Under the pieces are notes generated by a model. The model made no database searches. It had not been told where the DNA came from and saw only the letters and a list, made by a program, of their open reading frames with translations. This document shows positions 42,181 to 50,849 of a DNA stretch of 64,000 nt, one piece after another. Within the stretch, counting starts at the first letter, position 1. The number at the start of each line of letters is the position of its first letter. Origin of the DNA: CAVXDY01 sp963721335 (GTDB lineage: Bacteria > Actinomycetota > Thermoleophilia > Miltoncostaeales > Miltoncostaeaceae); NCBI GenBank assembly GCA_963721335.1, contig CAVRIV010000001.1, positions 372,001-436,000 of the forward strand. Direction: 5' to 3'. A program made the translations under genes and the position numbers.

Positions 42181-43098
42181 ATGAACAAGCCGCGCATCTT
42201 CCTCGGGTCGTCGGGCAAGCAGGCCAAGCTGCTCAAGGCGATCACGCGCGGACTCGAGGACGTCGCCGACGTCGAGCCCTGGACGACCACCTTCAACCCG
42301 GGGAGGTCCACCCTCGACCGGCTCGTCGAGCTCTCCCAGGAGGTCGATTTCGCCGCGTTCGTGTTCGCCCAGGACGACTGGACCACGACGGATGCGTCCC
42401 AGTCCGGCCAGGCGTCGCCGCGCGACAACGTGGTGTTCGAGGCCGGGTTGTTCGGCGGCGCGCTCGGCATCCGGCGCACGTTCATCCTCCACGCGAACGG
42501 CTCGAAGCTGCCGACCGACCTGCTCGGGCTGACGTCCGTCCGCTACGACCCGGCCACCAGCCCGGCGGAGGTTCGCGCGATCAACCAGAAGCTCCGCAAG
42601 GCGATCGAGGCCGAGGGTCGCCGCGGGCCGGTCGAGGGGCTGTGGTGGCAGCTCTCGCTCACCATGCGGACCGAGGACGAACCGTCGGCGGTGAGTCTCC
42701 TGCGCGTCTCGCGGGACCGCGACGGCGGCCTGAACGTGATGGGCCGATCCTGGCAGGAGGACGGCACCCTGTCGGCCCGCTACTGGAGCGAGGCCGCGAA
42801 GGAGCGCAGGGATCCGGCCGGCGTCCTCTACTTCTGGAAGGGCGAGCGCCCTCGGCACCCGAATGCCCCGCAGCTCGAGGGCACCGGCGAGATCAGGCTC
42901 GAGACCGCCGAACGCGCCACCGGGTATTGGACGACACGGTCGGATCGCGACGCCGCGCTGAACGCCCGAACGGCCGGCGTCTATCTCCGGGCCGACCCCT
43001 CAGACCTCGAGGTGCTCGACGGAGGGAACGAGGAGGAGCGGGCCCGGCTCATCGCGCAGCGCCTCCAGGAGTGGAAGTCGGCCGCGAACGCGTTCTGA
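42181..43098 (+). CDS. TIR-like nucleotide-binding protein (Cap12/PycTIR-type domain) with C-terminal beta-rich domain
   Basis: From ATG 42181 the product has 305 residues. Residues about 4-130 match the TIR-like fold found in CBASS Cap12 and Pycsar effectors: PRIFLGSSGKQAKLLKA, STLDRLVELSQEVDFAAFVF, DDW and SPRDNVVFEAGLFGGALG. E87 of the latter is the expected NAD-hydrolase glutamate. LPTDLLGLTSVRYD completes the domain. Residues about 165-300 form a strand-rich region (GLNVMGRSWQEDGTL, GTGEIRLETAERATGYW, TAGVYLRADPSDLEVL) that might sense a ligand. No nucleotide cyclase lies nearby. A defence effector working alone is one reading. ATG 42181 is chosen because similarity begins there. Confidence 0.82.
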   Translation: MNKPRIFLGSSGKQAKLLKAITRGLEDVADVEPWTTTFNPGRSTLDRLVELSQEVDFAAFVFAQDDWTTTDASQSGQASPRDNVVFEAGLFGGALGIRRTFILHANGSKLPTDLLGLTSVRYDPATSPAEVRAINQKLRKAIEAEGRRGPVEGLWWQLSLTMRTEDEPSAVSLLRVSRDRDGGLNVMGRSWQEDGTLSARYWSEAAKERRDPAGVLYFWKGERPRHPNAPQLEGTGEIRLETAERATGYWTTRSDRDAALNARTAGVYLRADPSDLEVLDGGNEEERARLIAQRLQEWKSAANAF

Positions 43099-43121
43099 GC
43101 TCCGTGCTGTCCCGGGCGACG

Positions 43122-43556
43122 CTACCTGCGATCTCCCTCTGAGGGCTCGGAGATCGCCTCGACGAGCTGGCCGGTCTTCTTCTCGTTCTCCCGGAGTGCG
43201 ATGTCGGCCTGGGCGACGATGCCGACGAGCGTGCCGTTCTCGACGACGGGCAGCCGCCGGACCTGATGGCGGGCCATGAGCTGGACCGCCTCTTCGATGT
43301 CCTTGCCGGGCTCGACGCTGATGAGGTCGCGGGAGTAGACGTCCCCGACCGACGTCGCGCCGGGGTCTGCGCCCTCGGCGACCACCCTCGTCGTGATGTC
43401 CCGGTCGGTGATCACTCCGACGAGCGTCTCGTCGTCGGTGATGGGGAGCGACCCGATGTCCTCCTCCCGCATCAGTCGCGCGGCCTCGACCACCGAGGCC
43501 GACGTCCCGATCGAGCGCGGATTCTCGGTCATCACGTCGCGAACGGTCTGTGCCAT
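43122..43556 (-). CDS. Tandem CBS-domain protein
   Basis: From ATG 43556, preceded by GAGAGGAGG, the product has 144 residues and consists of two CBS domains. The first has VRDVMTENPRSIGTSASVVEA and SLPITDDETLVGVITDRDI; the second has VYSRDLISVEPGKDIEEAVQL and RLPVVENGTLVGIVAQADIA. CBS pairs bind adenine nucleotides and act as energy sensors. Stand-alone proteins of this type are common in actinobacteria. Partners unknown. Confidence 0.93.
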   Translation of the reverse strand: MAQTVRDVMTENPRSIGTSASVVEAARLMREEDIGSLPITDDETLVGVITDRDITTRVVAEGADPGATSVGDVYSRDLISVEPGKDIEEAVQLMARHQVRRLPVVENGTLVGIVAQADIALRENEKKTGQLVEAISEPSEGDRR

Positions 43557-43675
43557 CGTGCCTCCTCTCTCTTTATCCGCGATCCTAACCCGACGCGACC
43601 AGGGCCTTGACGGGTTGCTGTTCAAACCCGAGCCGAGATCTCCGGCCGTCGTTCGGGAGGTGGTCAGGGAGAGGG

Positions 43676-43797
43676 TTAGGCGAAGACGGTGGTCCAGTCG
43701 TTCTTGACGCTGACCACGGTCCACCCCTCGTCGGCGGCCTGGTCCAGCGACTTCTCGGCGCCCTCGGGCTCGCTCGTGACGATCAGCGGTCCACCTC
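43676..43797 (-). pseudogene. C-terminal gene fragment, family unknown
   Basis: On the minus strand 43797-43676 reads an in-frame protein end: GGPLIVTSEPEGAEKSLDQA, then ADEGWTVVSVKNDWTTVFA and a TAA stop. It has natural codon use. No start or upstream continuation in the same frame is evident, as the region above it belongs to the frame-disrupted response regulator. It may be a remnant or the tail of another frameshifted gene. Confidence 0.45.
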
Positions 43798-43959
43798 AGG
43801 TGTCACCGGCCGCTGAGTCGCCGCCGCCGCCGCGGCCGGGCCGGGACGTATGTGTTGTCCCCGCCGCGCGTCTCCTCGTTGCCGGCGGTTTCGATCGCCG
43901 TAACGCTGTTCGCGCCGCCGTTGTGCCACCGCGGGCCGAGAGGGCGCCGCTCGGGACAA

Positions 43960-44521
43960 GCGGGCCGTGTAGTCGAACTCGCGCTCGGCGTCGTCGTGCA
44001 GCACGAGCAGCCGGAGGGCCGGATGGCGGAACAGCATCTCGGCGAGGGCGAACTCGCGCGCGGTCAGCTCGACGGTCCGGTCCCGCCACCTGGGCTCGCC
44101 GGGTGCGCAGGTCCAGGCTGGCGTCGCCGGCGCGGAGGACGGTGGGCTCGTCGCGCCCGGTCGCCCCGCAGGCGCACGCGGACGCGCGCGAGGAGCTCCT
44201 CGAAGCGGAACGGCTTGGTCACGTAGTCGTCGGCCCCGCCCTCGAGGCCCTCCACGGTGTCGCGCACTCCGTCGCGGGCCGTGAGCACGATGACGGGCAC
44301 GCGGCTCGCGCCCGCTCGCGCAGCCGCGCGCAGCACGGCAGGCCGTCGAGGTCCGGCAGGCCGAGGTCGAGGATCACGAGGTCGAAGCCGCCACTGCTCG
44401 CCAGCGCGAGCCCGCGGGTGCCGTCGCCCGCAACGGTGGTCGCGAAGCCGTTGGCGCGGAGCCCCTTCTCGACGAAGGAGGCGATGCGCTCCTCGTCCTC
44501 GACGATCAGGACGCTGCTCAC
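43960..44521 (-). CDS. Response regulator (OmpR-like), broken by several frameshifts
   Basis: GTG 44521 overlaps the kinase stop. The first frame encodes VSSVLIVEDEERIASFVEKG and FDLVILDLGLPDLDGL (phospho-acceptor Asp). After a break near 44345 another frame gives VPVIVLTARDGVRDTVEGLE and DDYVTKPFRFEELLARVRVRLRG. Further shifts near 44155 and 44085 reveal VLRAGDASLDLRTRRA and RTVELTAREFALAEMLFRHP, the start of the winged-helix domain. The last part of the DNA-binding domain is not recognisable. Conserved sequence on both sides of each break suggests indel errors, but the damaged end may mean real decay. The lower boundary is approximate. Confidence 0.6.
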
Positions 44522-46006
44522 CCCGCCCCTGTCCCCGGCCCGTCGTGAGGCGGATCGACCGGCACGACGACCGTGAGCGTTGCGCCCTCGCCCGAGCCTG
44601 CTGTGGAGCTCCACCGTTCCGCCGTGCGCCTCGGCGATCGCTCTGACGATCGCGAGCCCCAGGCCCTGCGCCCTCGCGCGCGCGGGCCCGCGCCCCGGCC
44701 GAAGCGGTCGAAGACTCGCTCGCGGTCCTCCGGTGGCACGCCCGGGCCCGTCGTCGCGCACCGAGAATCGCGCCGTCGCCCTCGGTCGACCGTCGAGGAG
44801 ATCGCGATCACGGCGCCGTCGTCCGTGTGCTGCACGGCGTTCTGCGCGAGCTGCACGAGCGCCTGTGTCAGCCGCTGCCGGTCGGCCACGATCGACGCCG
44901 CGGCCCACGCCGGCGAGCGTGCCAGTGCGCGCTCGCGCGAGGGCCGTCGCCTTGGCGAACACCTCCCGCGAGAGCGCTTCGACGTCGACGGTCTCGCGGT
45001 CGAGGAAGTCCGGCCGCTCGGCCTTCGCGAGCGTCAGCACGTCGTTCACCAGCCGGCCCATCCGGTCGAGCTCGTCCATCACGAGCGCCAGCGTCTCACG
45101 GCGCTCGTCGGGGTCGTCGTCCATCAGCTCGAGGTGCCCGCGCACGATGGTGATCGGCGTCCGCAGCTCGTGGCCGGCGTCGTCGAGGAAGCGGCGCTGG
45201 GTCGCGAACGCCGACTCCAGCCGGTCGAGCATCTCGTTGAACGTGCGCGCCAGGTCCGCCACCTCGTCCTCGCCCTGGACGGGGATCCGGCGGCTGAGGT
45301 CGGTCTCGGTGATCTGGTGGGCCGTGCGGGTGACATCGCGCATGGGGGCGATCACGCGCTGGGCGCCGCGCCAGGTGAGAAGGGCGCCGATCAGCAGCAC
45401 CGCCACCCCCACGCCCGCGAGCGCCCCGGTGATGGTGTCGAGGTCGCCGCGTCTCGAACTGGCGGAAGATCGCGACCACGAACACGCCCCGGGTCTCCCC
45501 CTCGGCCCGCAGCGGCACGGCGAGGAACTCGATCTCGCCGCCGGGGGTCGAGACGTGGCCCGCGGTCGGCCCGCTCGATCGAGCCCCATCGGCGCGCGAG
45601 CTCCGGGTCCTGGTCGAGCCGGTAGGGCACCACGCGCGCGCTGCGCAGGTACGGCTCCCCGTTGACGAAGGTCAGGAAGGCCTCTCCCCGCGGCGGGGAC
45701 GTTGCGCTCCAGGTAGAGGTCGAAGATCCGTCGCACCCGCTGGCCGAGGGGGCGCCCGGTCTCCGGGTCGTCTCCGCCCTTGAGACGCTCGAGCTCGGCG
45801 ACCTCCTGGCTGAGCGCGGCGTCGATGCGGTCGTCGATCTGGGTGACGATCACCTGGCGCGCCACCAGGATGGATCCCGCCGTGGCGAGCGCGAGGAGCA
45901 CGACGTAGCGCACCAGCACCCGCACCCGCAGGCTGGCGAGCCAGGCGCGCGAGCCGCGGCGGGCGGGGGAGGCGGGCCGCTCATCAGCCGTCGTCATCGT
46001 CGTCAT
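44518..46006 (-). CDS. Sensor histidine kinase, broken by several frameshifts
   Basis: ATG 46006 overlaps the stop of a small upstream ORF. Pieces in three frames together give a full kinase. They run: N-terminal TM (VLVRYVVLLALATAGSILVA), a periplasmic part ending in GEAFLTFVNGEPYLRSARVV and EFLAVPLRAEGETRGVFVVA, and a second TM (ALAGVGVAVLLIGALLTW). Then come HAMP (APMRDVTRTAHQITETDL), HisKA with His in FLDDAGHELRTPITIV, and the ATPase boxes QLAQNAVQHT, DDGPG and GLGLAIVRAIAEAHGG. Frame changes fall near 45665, 45560, 45450, 44905 and at least two more before the end. It pairs with the adjacent regulator. Confidence 0.65.
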
Positions 46007-46152
46007 CGTCGTCCATGTCGCCCCGCGGGCGCGGTCAGCTCGATCGGGGGCGGGACGGGCACCGAGCCACCGCCGAAGGCGAGCGCGACGATCGCGGCCG
46101 CGAGGCCCACGCAGAGCGCGGCGAGCGCCCATACGGCCACGCTTCGGCGCAT
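46003..46152 (-). CDS. Small single-pass membrane protein coupled to the histidine kinase
   Basis: ATG 46152 opens a 49-codon frame with basic start MRRS, one transmembrane helix (VAVWALAALCVGLAAAIVAL) and a short Pro-rich outer part (VPVPPPIELTAPAGR). Its TGA (46005-46003) overlaps the kinase ATG (46006-46004) as ATGA, a typical coupling. It could be an accessory of the sensor. No family recognised. Confidence 0.5.
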   Translation of the reverse strand: MRRSVAVWALAALCVGLAAAIVALAFGGGSVPVPPPIELTAPAGRHGRR

Positions 46153-46200
46153 CAGGATCCGCTGCGGCGCGTCGTGCCAGAGGTCAGCGCGCCGGCCCGA

Positions 46201-46701
46201 TCACAGGCGCCTGCACTGGTCCTCCTTGTTGCCTCCCACGGTGTTGGCGCCGCCTGTCGGGGCCGGCCGGTTCTCCTTGCACTGGAGGTTGCCGTTCACG
46301 CGATTGCGCCGGAACGTCTGCCTCCCGTCGTTCTCGAAGGACTGCAGGTCGCCGGTGATCCTGTTCCTACTCACGTTGGCCGTCCGGCCCTGCGTCAGCT
46401 GCACGCTCCCGCCGACCCGGCTGAGGACGAGCGTGACCGCGCGGTGGTTCTCGGCCTGCACGTTGCCGACCACGCGGACCCTGTGGGCCACCAGCCCTGC
46501 GCCGCTGCCGATCACGATCGTCCCTTTGACGGAGGTGCCCGTGAGGGTGCACCTCGCGCCGTCGGGGACCCGGAGATTGTCCACCGTCTCCGCGCCGATC
46601 GACCCGCGGCAGACCCGCTCCTCGGCCGACGCCGGGCCGGTGGCGGCGAGACACCCGCACGCCGCGCCGGCCGCGAGCGCTGCTGCGATCACCCTTCTCA
46701 T
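46201..46701 (-). CDS. Secreted repeat-rich protein, possibly beta-solenoid
   Basis: From ATG 46701 (with GGAGG just upstream) the product has 166 residues. A signal peptide (MRRVIAAALAAGAACGCLAA, cleavage near PASA-EE) precedes a mature part with regularly spaced short strands: TVDNLRVPDGARCTL, VKGTIVIGSGAGLVA, VVGNVQAENHR, VGGSVQLTQGRTANV, ITGDLQSFENDGR and VNGNLQCKEN. The recurring (V/I)xG(N/D/S)(V/L)Q step of about 20 residues suggests a right-handed beta-helix. It leads the minus-strand set with the small membrane protein and two-component genes and may be sensed by them. Confidence 0.7.
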   Translation of the reverse strand: MRRVIAAALAAGAACGCLAATGPASAEERVCRGSIGAETVDNLRVPDGARCTLTGTSVKGTIVIGSGAGLVAHRVRVVGNVQAENHRAVTLVLSRVGGSVQLTQGRTANVSRNRITGDLQSFENDGRQTFRRNRVNGNLQCKENRPAPTGGANTVGGNKEDQCRRL

Positions 46702-46748
46702 CGTGTCCTCCCGTCGCCAGACGCCGGGGCGCGAGGCTCGCCGATGGG

Positions 46749-46790
46749 CGTGAGCCGGCCATGAGAGGAGCGTGAGATTCCTCTCACACT
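46749..46790 (-). promoter_or_regulatory. CGTGAG direct repeats and TGAGAGGA inverted repeat upstream of the secreted-protein gene
   Basis: CGTGAG occurs at about 46749 and again at 46771, one 22-base step (about two helix turns) apart, as OmpR-type regulators like. TGAGAGGA (46762-46769) and TCCTCTCA (46779-46786) form an 8-base inverted repeat between and after them. It lies 48-90 bases before the ATG at 46701. Confidence 0.4.
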
Positions 46791-47523
46791 CTGGCGTGGC
46801 GCCCGCGCCCGACGTTCGCCGAGCGACCGGGTACGCGATGCCGCAGGGTCCAGGCCCTGGATGACCGGGGCTGGGCGGCGGTTGCCCGGACACGGTGCGA
46901 GGGGTCGCCGGGCACGACCGTCGCGGCGACCCCTCAAACGCTCCGTATTCGGTGCCTGCGCTCGGGCGGCCTTGTTCGTGAGCGCCTTCGCGAGCACCTG
47001 ACTTCGTGGGGTTGGCGGACGGTCCCCGTCACCCCGATCTCAGGGAGTGGAACCGTCCTGTATCGCCGCATCCAGAGGCGTCACCTCCCTGCGGCCGCTG
47101 CGCCCACGCGGGCGCGGCTCGTCTGGCCGCGTGGTCGTCGCCGACCTGCGGTGCGCCGCTCCACGGCGCGCGTTGGGAGGGCGGGCGTGGTGCGTATGCC
47201 GTCCCGGGCGCCTGCTCTCGAAGGCCACGCTGCGCCGTTCGGCGTCTCCGTACCCCGGGGCTCCTCAGCCCAGAGGTGGCGGTGGGTGCGTGTCCGACCC
47301 GCTGGCGTTCCGTGCATCCCGTTCACGTCCCGATCCCACGGTGCGAGCGTGCAAGCGGGTGGGACTCGGTCGTCCACGACGCTCACGCTCTGCGAACCAC
47401 ACTGGCCCTCCCCCGCCTGCGGGTCAATGACCGCCGAGCACGTTCTTTCGTCCAAAACCCCCATCCTCACGGCAGACCGCGGCTCCGTCGAGAGCCCATC
47501 GCCCGGCTCGGCAGCACGGCGGG
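46791..47523. other. Gene-free stretch
   Basis: About 730 bases before the phosphatase gene with no ORF of convincing composition on either strand. Open frames present are arginine-rich and lack family patterns. No repeats or tRNA seen. Confidence 0.5.
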
Positions 47524-47529
47524 TACTGT
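47524..47529 (+). promoter_or_regulatory. Putative -10 box TACTGT, leaderless
   Basis: TACTGT ends 8 bases before the ATG at 47538; no -35 is evident. Confidence 0.35.
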
Positions 47530-47537
47530 CGCCCTCG

Positions 47538-49175
47538 ATGGCCAGCCTCGTCCTCGGACCCCTCCTGCGCTACGTCGGATCGACACAGGCCACCGTATGG
47601 GTGGAGACGGATGCGCCCTGCGAGGTGGCGGTGCTGGGACACACCGCCCGCACATTTCACGTCGAGGGCCATCACTACGCCCTCGTGGTGATCGGCGACC
47701 TCGAGCCGGCCTCGGTGTCGCCCTACGAGGTGCACCTCGACGGCGAGCCGGTCTGGCCCCGCGACGAGGAGCGCCCCCCGAGCGCCATCCACACGAGGAA
47801 CCACGAGAGGCAGGCACGGCTCGTGTTCGGGTCGTGCCGGGTGGGTGCGCCGCAGCGGCCGCCCTACACGCTTGCCACCGACGAGCATCCCGAGGGTTTC
47901 GAGGTGGACGCCCTCTGGGCCCTCTCGCGGCGACTGCAGGCGCGACGGGAGCAATGGCCCGACTGCCTGCTGCTGCTGGGCGACCAGGTCTACGCCGACG
48001 AGGTCTCGCCCGAGACGCGCGCCTTCATCCGGAGCCGCCGCGACGTCTCGCAGCCGCCGGGCGACGAGATCGCCGACTTCGAGGAGTACACGCGGCTCTA
48101 CCGGGAGGCGTGGAGCGATCCGGACATCCGCTGGCTGCTGTCGACGGTGCCGAGCACGATGATCTTCGACGACCACGACGTTCACGACGACTGGAACATC
48201 TCCGATGCCTGGGTGCAGGAGATGCGACGCAAGGCCTGGTGGGAGGAGCGGATCGTGGGCGCCTTCATGGCGTACTGGCTCTATCAGCACCTGGGCAACC
48301 TCTCTCCCCCGGAGCTCGCCGAGGAACGACTGGCCGCGGAGCTGCAAGAGGACGAGGACGGCGGCCCCCGGCTGCGCCGATTCGCACGCATGGCCGACCG
48401 CGAGTCGGCGGCGAGCCGCTGGGCGTTTCACCGCGACTTCGGCAGTTCCCGCCTGGTGGTCGTCGACTCGCGCGCGGCGCGCGTCCTCACGGGCGGCCAG
48501 CGGCACATGGTCGATGAGGCCGAGTGGTCCTGGATCGCCGAGCACGCCCGTGGGAGTTACGACCACCTCATCATCGCCAGCACGCTGCCGGTCTTCATGG
48601 CCAAGGGCATCCACTACCTGGAGGCCTGGAACGAAGCCGTGTGCGCCGGCGCCTGGGGCGGACTCGCGGCGCGCGCGAGCGAGAAGCTGCGCCGCGCGCT
48701 CGACCTCGAGCACTGGCCGGCGTTCCAGCGTTCCTTCGCCACGATGCTCGAGCTCATCGACCAGCTGGCCCGGGGCGACGGCGGGACGCCTCCGGCGACC
48801 ATCACCCTGATCGGCGGCGACGTGCACACCGCCTACATCGCGGAGGTCGCGTGCGGACCCTCCCAGCGAAGCCGTATCCACCAGGTGGTCTGCTCGCCGT
48901 TCCGGAACCCGCTCTCGGCGAGCGAGCGGCGCATCATCCGGCTGACCAACACGACGGCGGCCGCCGCGGTCATGGGGAGGCTCGCCCGCCTGGCGGGGGT
49001 CGAGCGGCCGGCCGCCGACTGGCGCTTTCTGAGCGGCCCCACGTTCGACAACTCGGTCGCGGTCCTGGAGCTCGACGAGCGCGCGTCCCGGGTCACGATC
49101 AGCCGCAGCGGCCCCGAGGACGAGGAGGGACCGACGCTCTCGCTGCTGCACAGCCGCGTGCTGTCATCCGGCTGA
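47538..49175 (+). CDS. PhoD-like metallophosphatase
   Basis: From ATG 47538 the product has 545 residues. An N-terminal beta domain (about 1-85, VLGPLLRYVGSTQATVWVE) precedes a PhoD-type metallophosphatase domain. The domain has VFGSCR, LLLLGDQVYADE (metal-binding Asp), STMIFDDHDVHDDWN (HD pair), SSRLVVVDSRAARVLTGG and LIGGDVHTAYIAEV. No signal peptide or Tat motif is seen, so this member is probably cytoplasmic, unlike secreted PhoD. The substrate is unknown. An upstream extension of the frame to 47151 is not credible. It overlaps the convergent lipid kinase gene by 12 bases. Confidence 0.88.
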   Translation: MASLVLGPLLRYVGSTQATVWVETDAPCEVAVLGHTARTFHVEGHHYALVVIGDLEPASVSPYEVHLDGEPVWPRDEERPPSAIHTRNHERQARLVFGSCRVGAPQRPPYTLATDEHPEGFEVDALWALSRRLQARREQWPDCLLLLGDQVYADEVSPETRAFIRSRRDVSQPPGDEIADFEEYTRLYREAWSDPDIRWLLSTVPSTMIFDDHDVHDDWNISDAWVQEMRRKAWWEERIVGAFMAYWLYQHLGNLSPPELAEERLAAELQEDEDGGPRLRRFARMADRESAASRWAFHRDFGSSRLVVVDSRAARVLTGGQRHMVDEAEWSWIAEHARGSYDHLIIASTLPVFMAKGIHYLEAWNEAVCAGAWGGLAARASEKLRRALDLEHWPAFQRSFATMLELIDQLARGDGGTPPATITLIGGDVHTAYIAEVACGPSQRSRIHQVVCSPFRNPLSASERRIIRLTNTTAAAAVMGRLARLAGVERPAADWRFLSGPTFDNSVAVLELDERASRVTISRSGPEDEEGPTLSLLHSRVLSSG

Positions 49176-50064
49176 TGCGGCGTGGGCCGCGCTCGGCACG
49201 CAGACCTCGACCGCCCCGGGCTCGACCACGAGCCGCAGCGACTTCACCTTCTTGCGCTCCCCGCCGTCGATCTGGTACGGCACCTTGCGGTCCAGCTTGA
49301 TGCGCACGATCCGTGCTGTGGTCGTCTGCGCGTAGGGGGACTCGCTCGCCGTCCCGAGGGCAGCACGCGCGAGGGTCCGCAGCCACTGCCAGGCGCCGTC
49401 GGCCGTGACGACACCCACCGCGAGGCGCCCGTCGTCCGGACGCGCCTCCGCGAACACCTCGAGACCTCCGAAGAGCTTGCCGACGTTGCCCAGCAGGATG
49501 CAGCTCGCCTCGCCGCGAAACCACTCCGCGCCGTCGACCTTGATCGTCGCCCCGAACGGGTTGCACACGCAGGTTCTTGGCGCCCGAGACCAGATAGGCC
49601 GCCCGCCCGAGGCGCTCCTTCAGGCGACCGTCCGCGCCGGCGATCAACCGCGCGTCGAAGCCCGCTCCCGCCATGACGGCGAAGCCCTCGCCGTTCACGC
49701 GCCCGACGTCGAGCTTGAGCCGCTCCCCGGAAAGGCCGACCTCCACCGCCCCCTCGAGGTCCTTCGGGATGCCGAGGTTGGAGGCGAGGAGGTTCGCCGT
49801 CCCCGCCGGGATGATCGCCAGGGTCGCGTCCGTGCCGGCCACCACGTCCACGCATCGCTGCACCATCCCATCGCCGCCCCAGGCGAAGATCAGCTCGACT
49901 CCTGCGTCGAGCGCCCGCCGCACCTGCTTCGGCGCCTTGCGGCTCTTCGGCACGACGCTCCAGAAGGGATCGACCACGCCATGGCGCTCGAGCGCTCGCC
50001 GCAGCTCAGGAAGGCCGCCGCCGAGGGTCTTCCCCCCGTGCGCGATCACGCCCACCCGTGTCAC
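49164..50064 (-). CDS. Diacylglycerol kinase-type lipid kinase, one frameshift
   Basis: GTG 50064 starts VGVIAHGGKTLGGGLPEL. The kinase core follows with FAWGGDGMVQRCVDVVAG (GGDG nucleotide loop), LAIIPAGTANLLASNLGIP and DVGRVNGEGFAVMAGAGFDA, up to VSGAKNL. There the frame breaks at about 49566. A neighbouring frame continues CNPFGATIKVDGAEWFRGEA, then LLGNVGKLFGGLEVFAEARP and IDGGERKKVKSLRL to the stop at 49164. One extra base explains it. The enzyme phosphorylates diacylglycerol or a related lipid. It overlaps the PAP2 phosphatase gene (GTGA), an opposing activity. Confidence 0.85.
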
Positions 50065-50846
50065 GTCGGGGCACCGACCCGCGATCGGGGCCAGGCAGCC
50101 CGGAGACGCTCGCGCGCGGCCTGGCCGTAGGCTCGGGTCGCGATCAGGGCGACGAGCAGGGCGCCGACGCCCACGAGCGCGCCGGCCCCCACGTCGGTCG
50201 GATGGTGCATGCCGCGGTAGAGGCGGGAGAGGGCGACGACGGCCGGCAGCAGGATGGCGAGCATCCAGCAGAGAGCCGAGACCCGGCGTGTGCGGTGGGC
50301 CGAGGAGATGAGCAGCGCCAGGCCGCCGTAGACGACGACCGATGCCGCGACGTGTCCGGAGGGGAGGCTCTGGTCCACCGGGAGGTCGTCGAGGCGGATC
50401 ACGTCAGGTCGCTCCCGGGGCACGAGCAGGCTCGCCGCCCGATAGGTGACGAGCTCGACCGCGATCGCTCCGAGGATGAACGCCACCGCGCGGAACCGGC
50501 GCCGCCAGAGCAGCACCAGCACCGCCGCCCCGACCACCGCGGGTATCACGGGGGCATCGCCGATCGCGGAGCCGACGGCGGAGGCCGCGTCGAGCCCGGA
50601 CGACCGGCGTGCGGCGAGCCACGTGTTGGCCTGCTCCTCGGCGCTCAGCCCGGAGGACGGGAGAAGGCCCTCCACCAGGATGTGGCCCAGAGCGATTGTG
50701 AGGCCGGCGAGCAGAAGGTAGCCGAGCACCAACAGGGCCGCGAAGACCAGCGCGGGGTGCTGTCCCTGCAGGAGCGCGGCCAGGCGGGTCGCCAGATCGC
50801 CACGGCGAGCCTCGAGCACCGGGATCGCGTTCTCCCTCCCTCCCAC
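50061..50846 (-). CDS. PAP2-family lipid phosphatase
   Basis: From GTG 50846 the product has 261 residues with about six transmembrane helices and the three PAP2 motifs: LLVPRERPDV, SLPSGHVAAS and LSRLYRGMHHPTDV. It likely dephosphorylates a phosphatidate or polyprenyl diphosphate at the membrane surface. The longer frame upstream to 51302 is antisense to a DUF1206 fragment. The downstream lipid kinase overlaps by 4 bases, so phosphatase and kinase are made together. Confidence 0.9.
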   Translation of the reverse strand: MGGRENAIPVLEARRGDLATRLAALLQGQHPALVFAALLVLGYLLLAGLTIALGHILVEGLLPSSGLSAEEQANTWLAARRSSGLDAASAVGSAIGDAPVIPAVVGAAVLVLLWRRRFRAVAFILGAIAVELVTYRAASLLVPRERPDVIRLDDLPVDQSLPSGHVAASVVVYGGLALLISSAHRTRRVSALCWMLAILLPAVVALSRLYRGMHHPTDVGAGALVGVGALLVALIATRAYGQAARERLRAAWPRSRVGAPT

Positions 50847-50849
50847 GAG

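Noticed and set aside
47151..47537. N-terminal extension of the PhoD-like protein
   Set aside because: The extension is arginine-rich and unrelated to the family, and a -10-like box plus the conserved beginning support ATG 47538.
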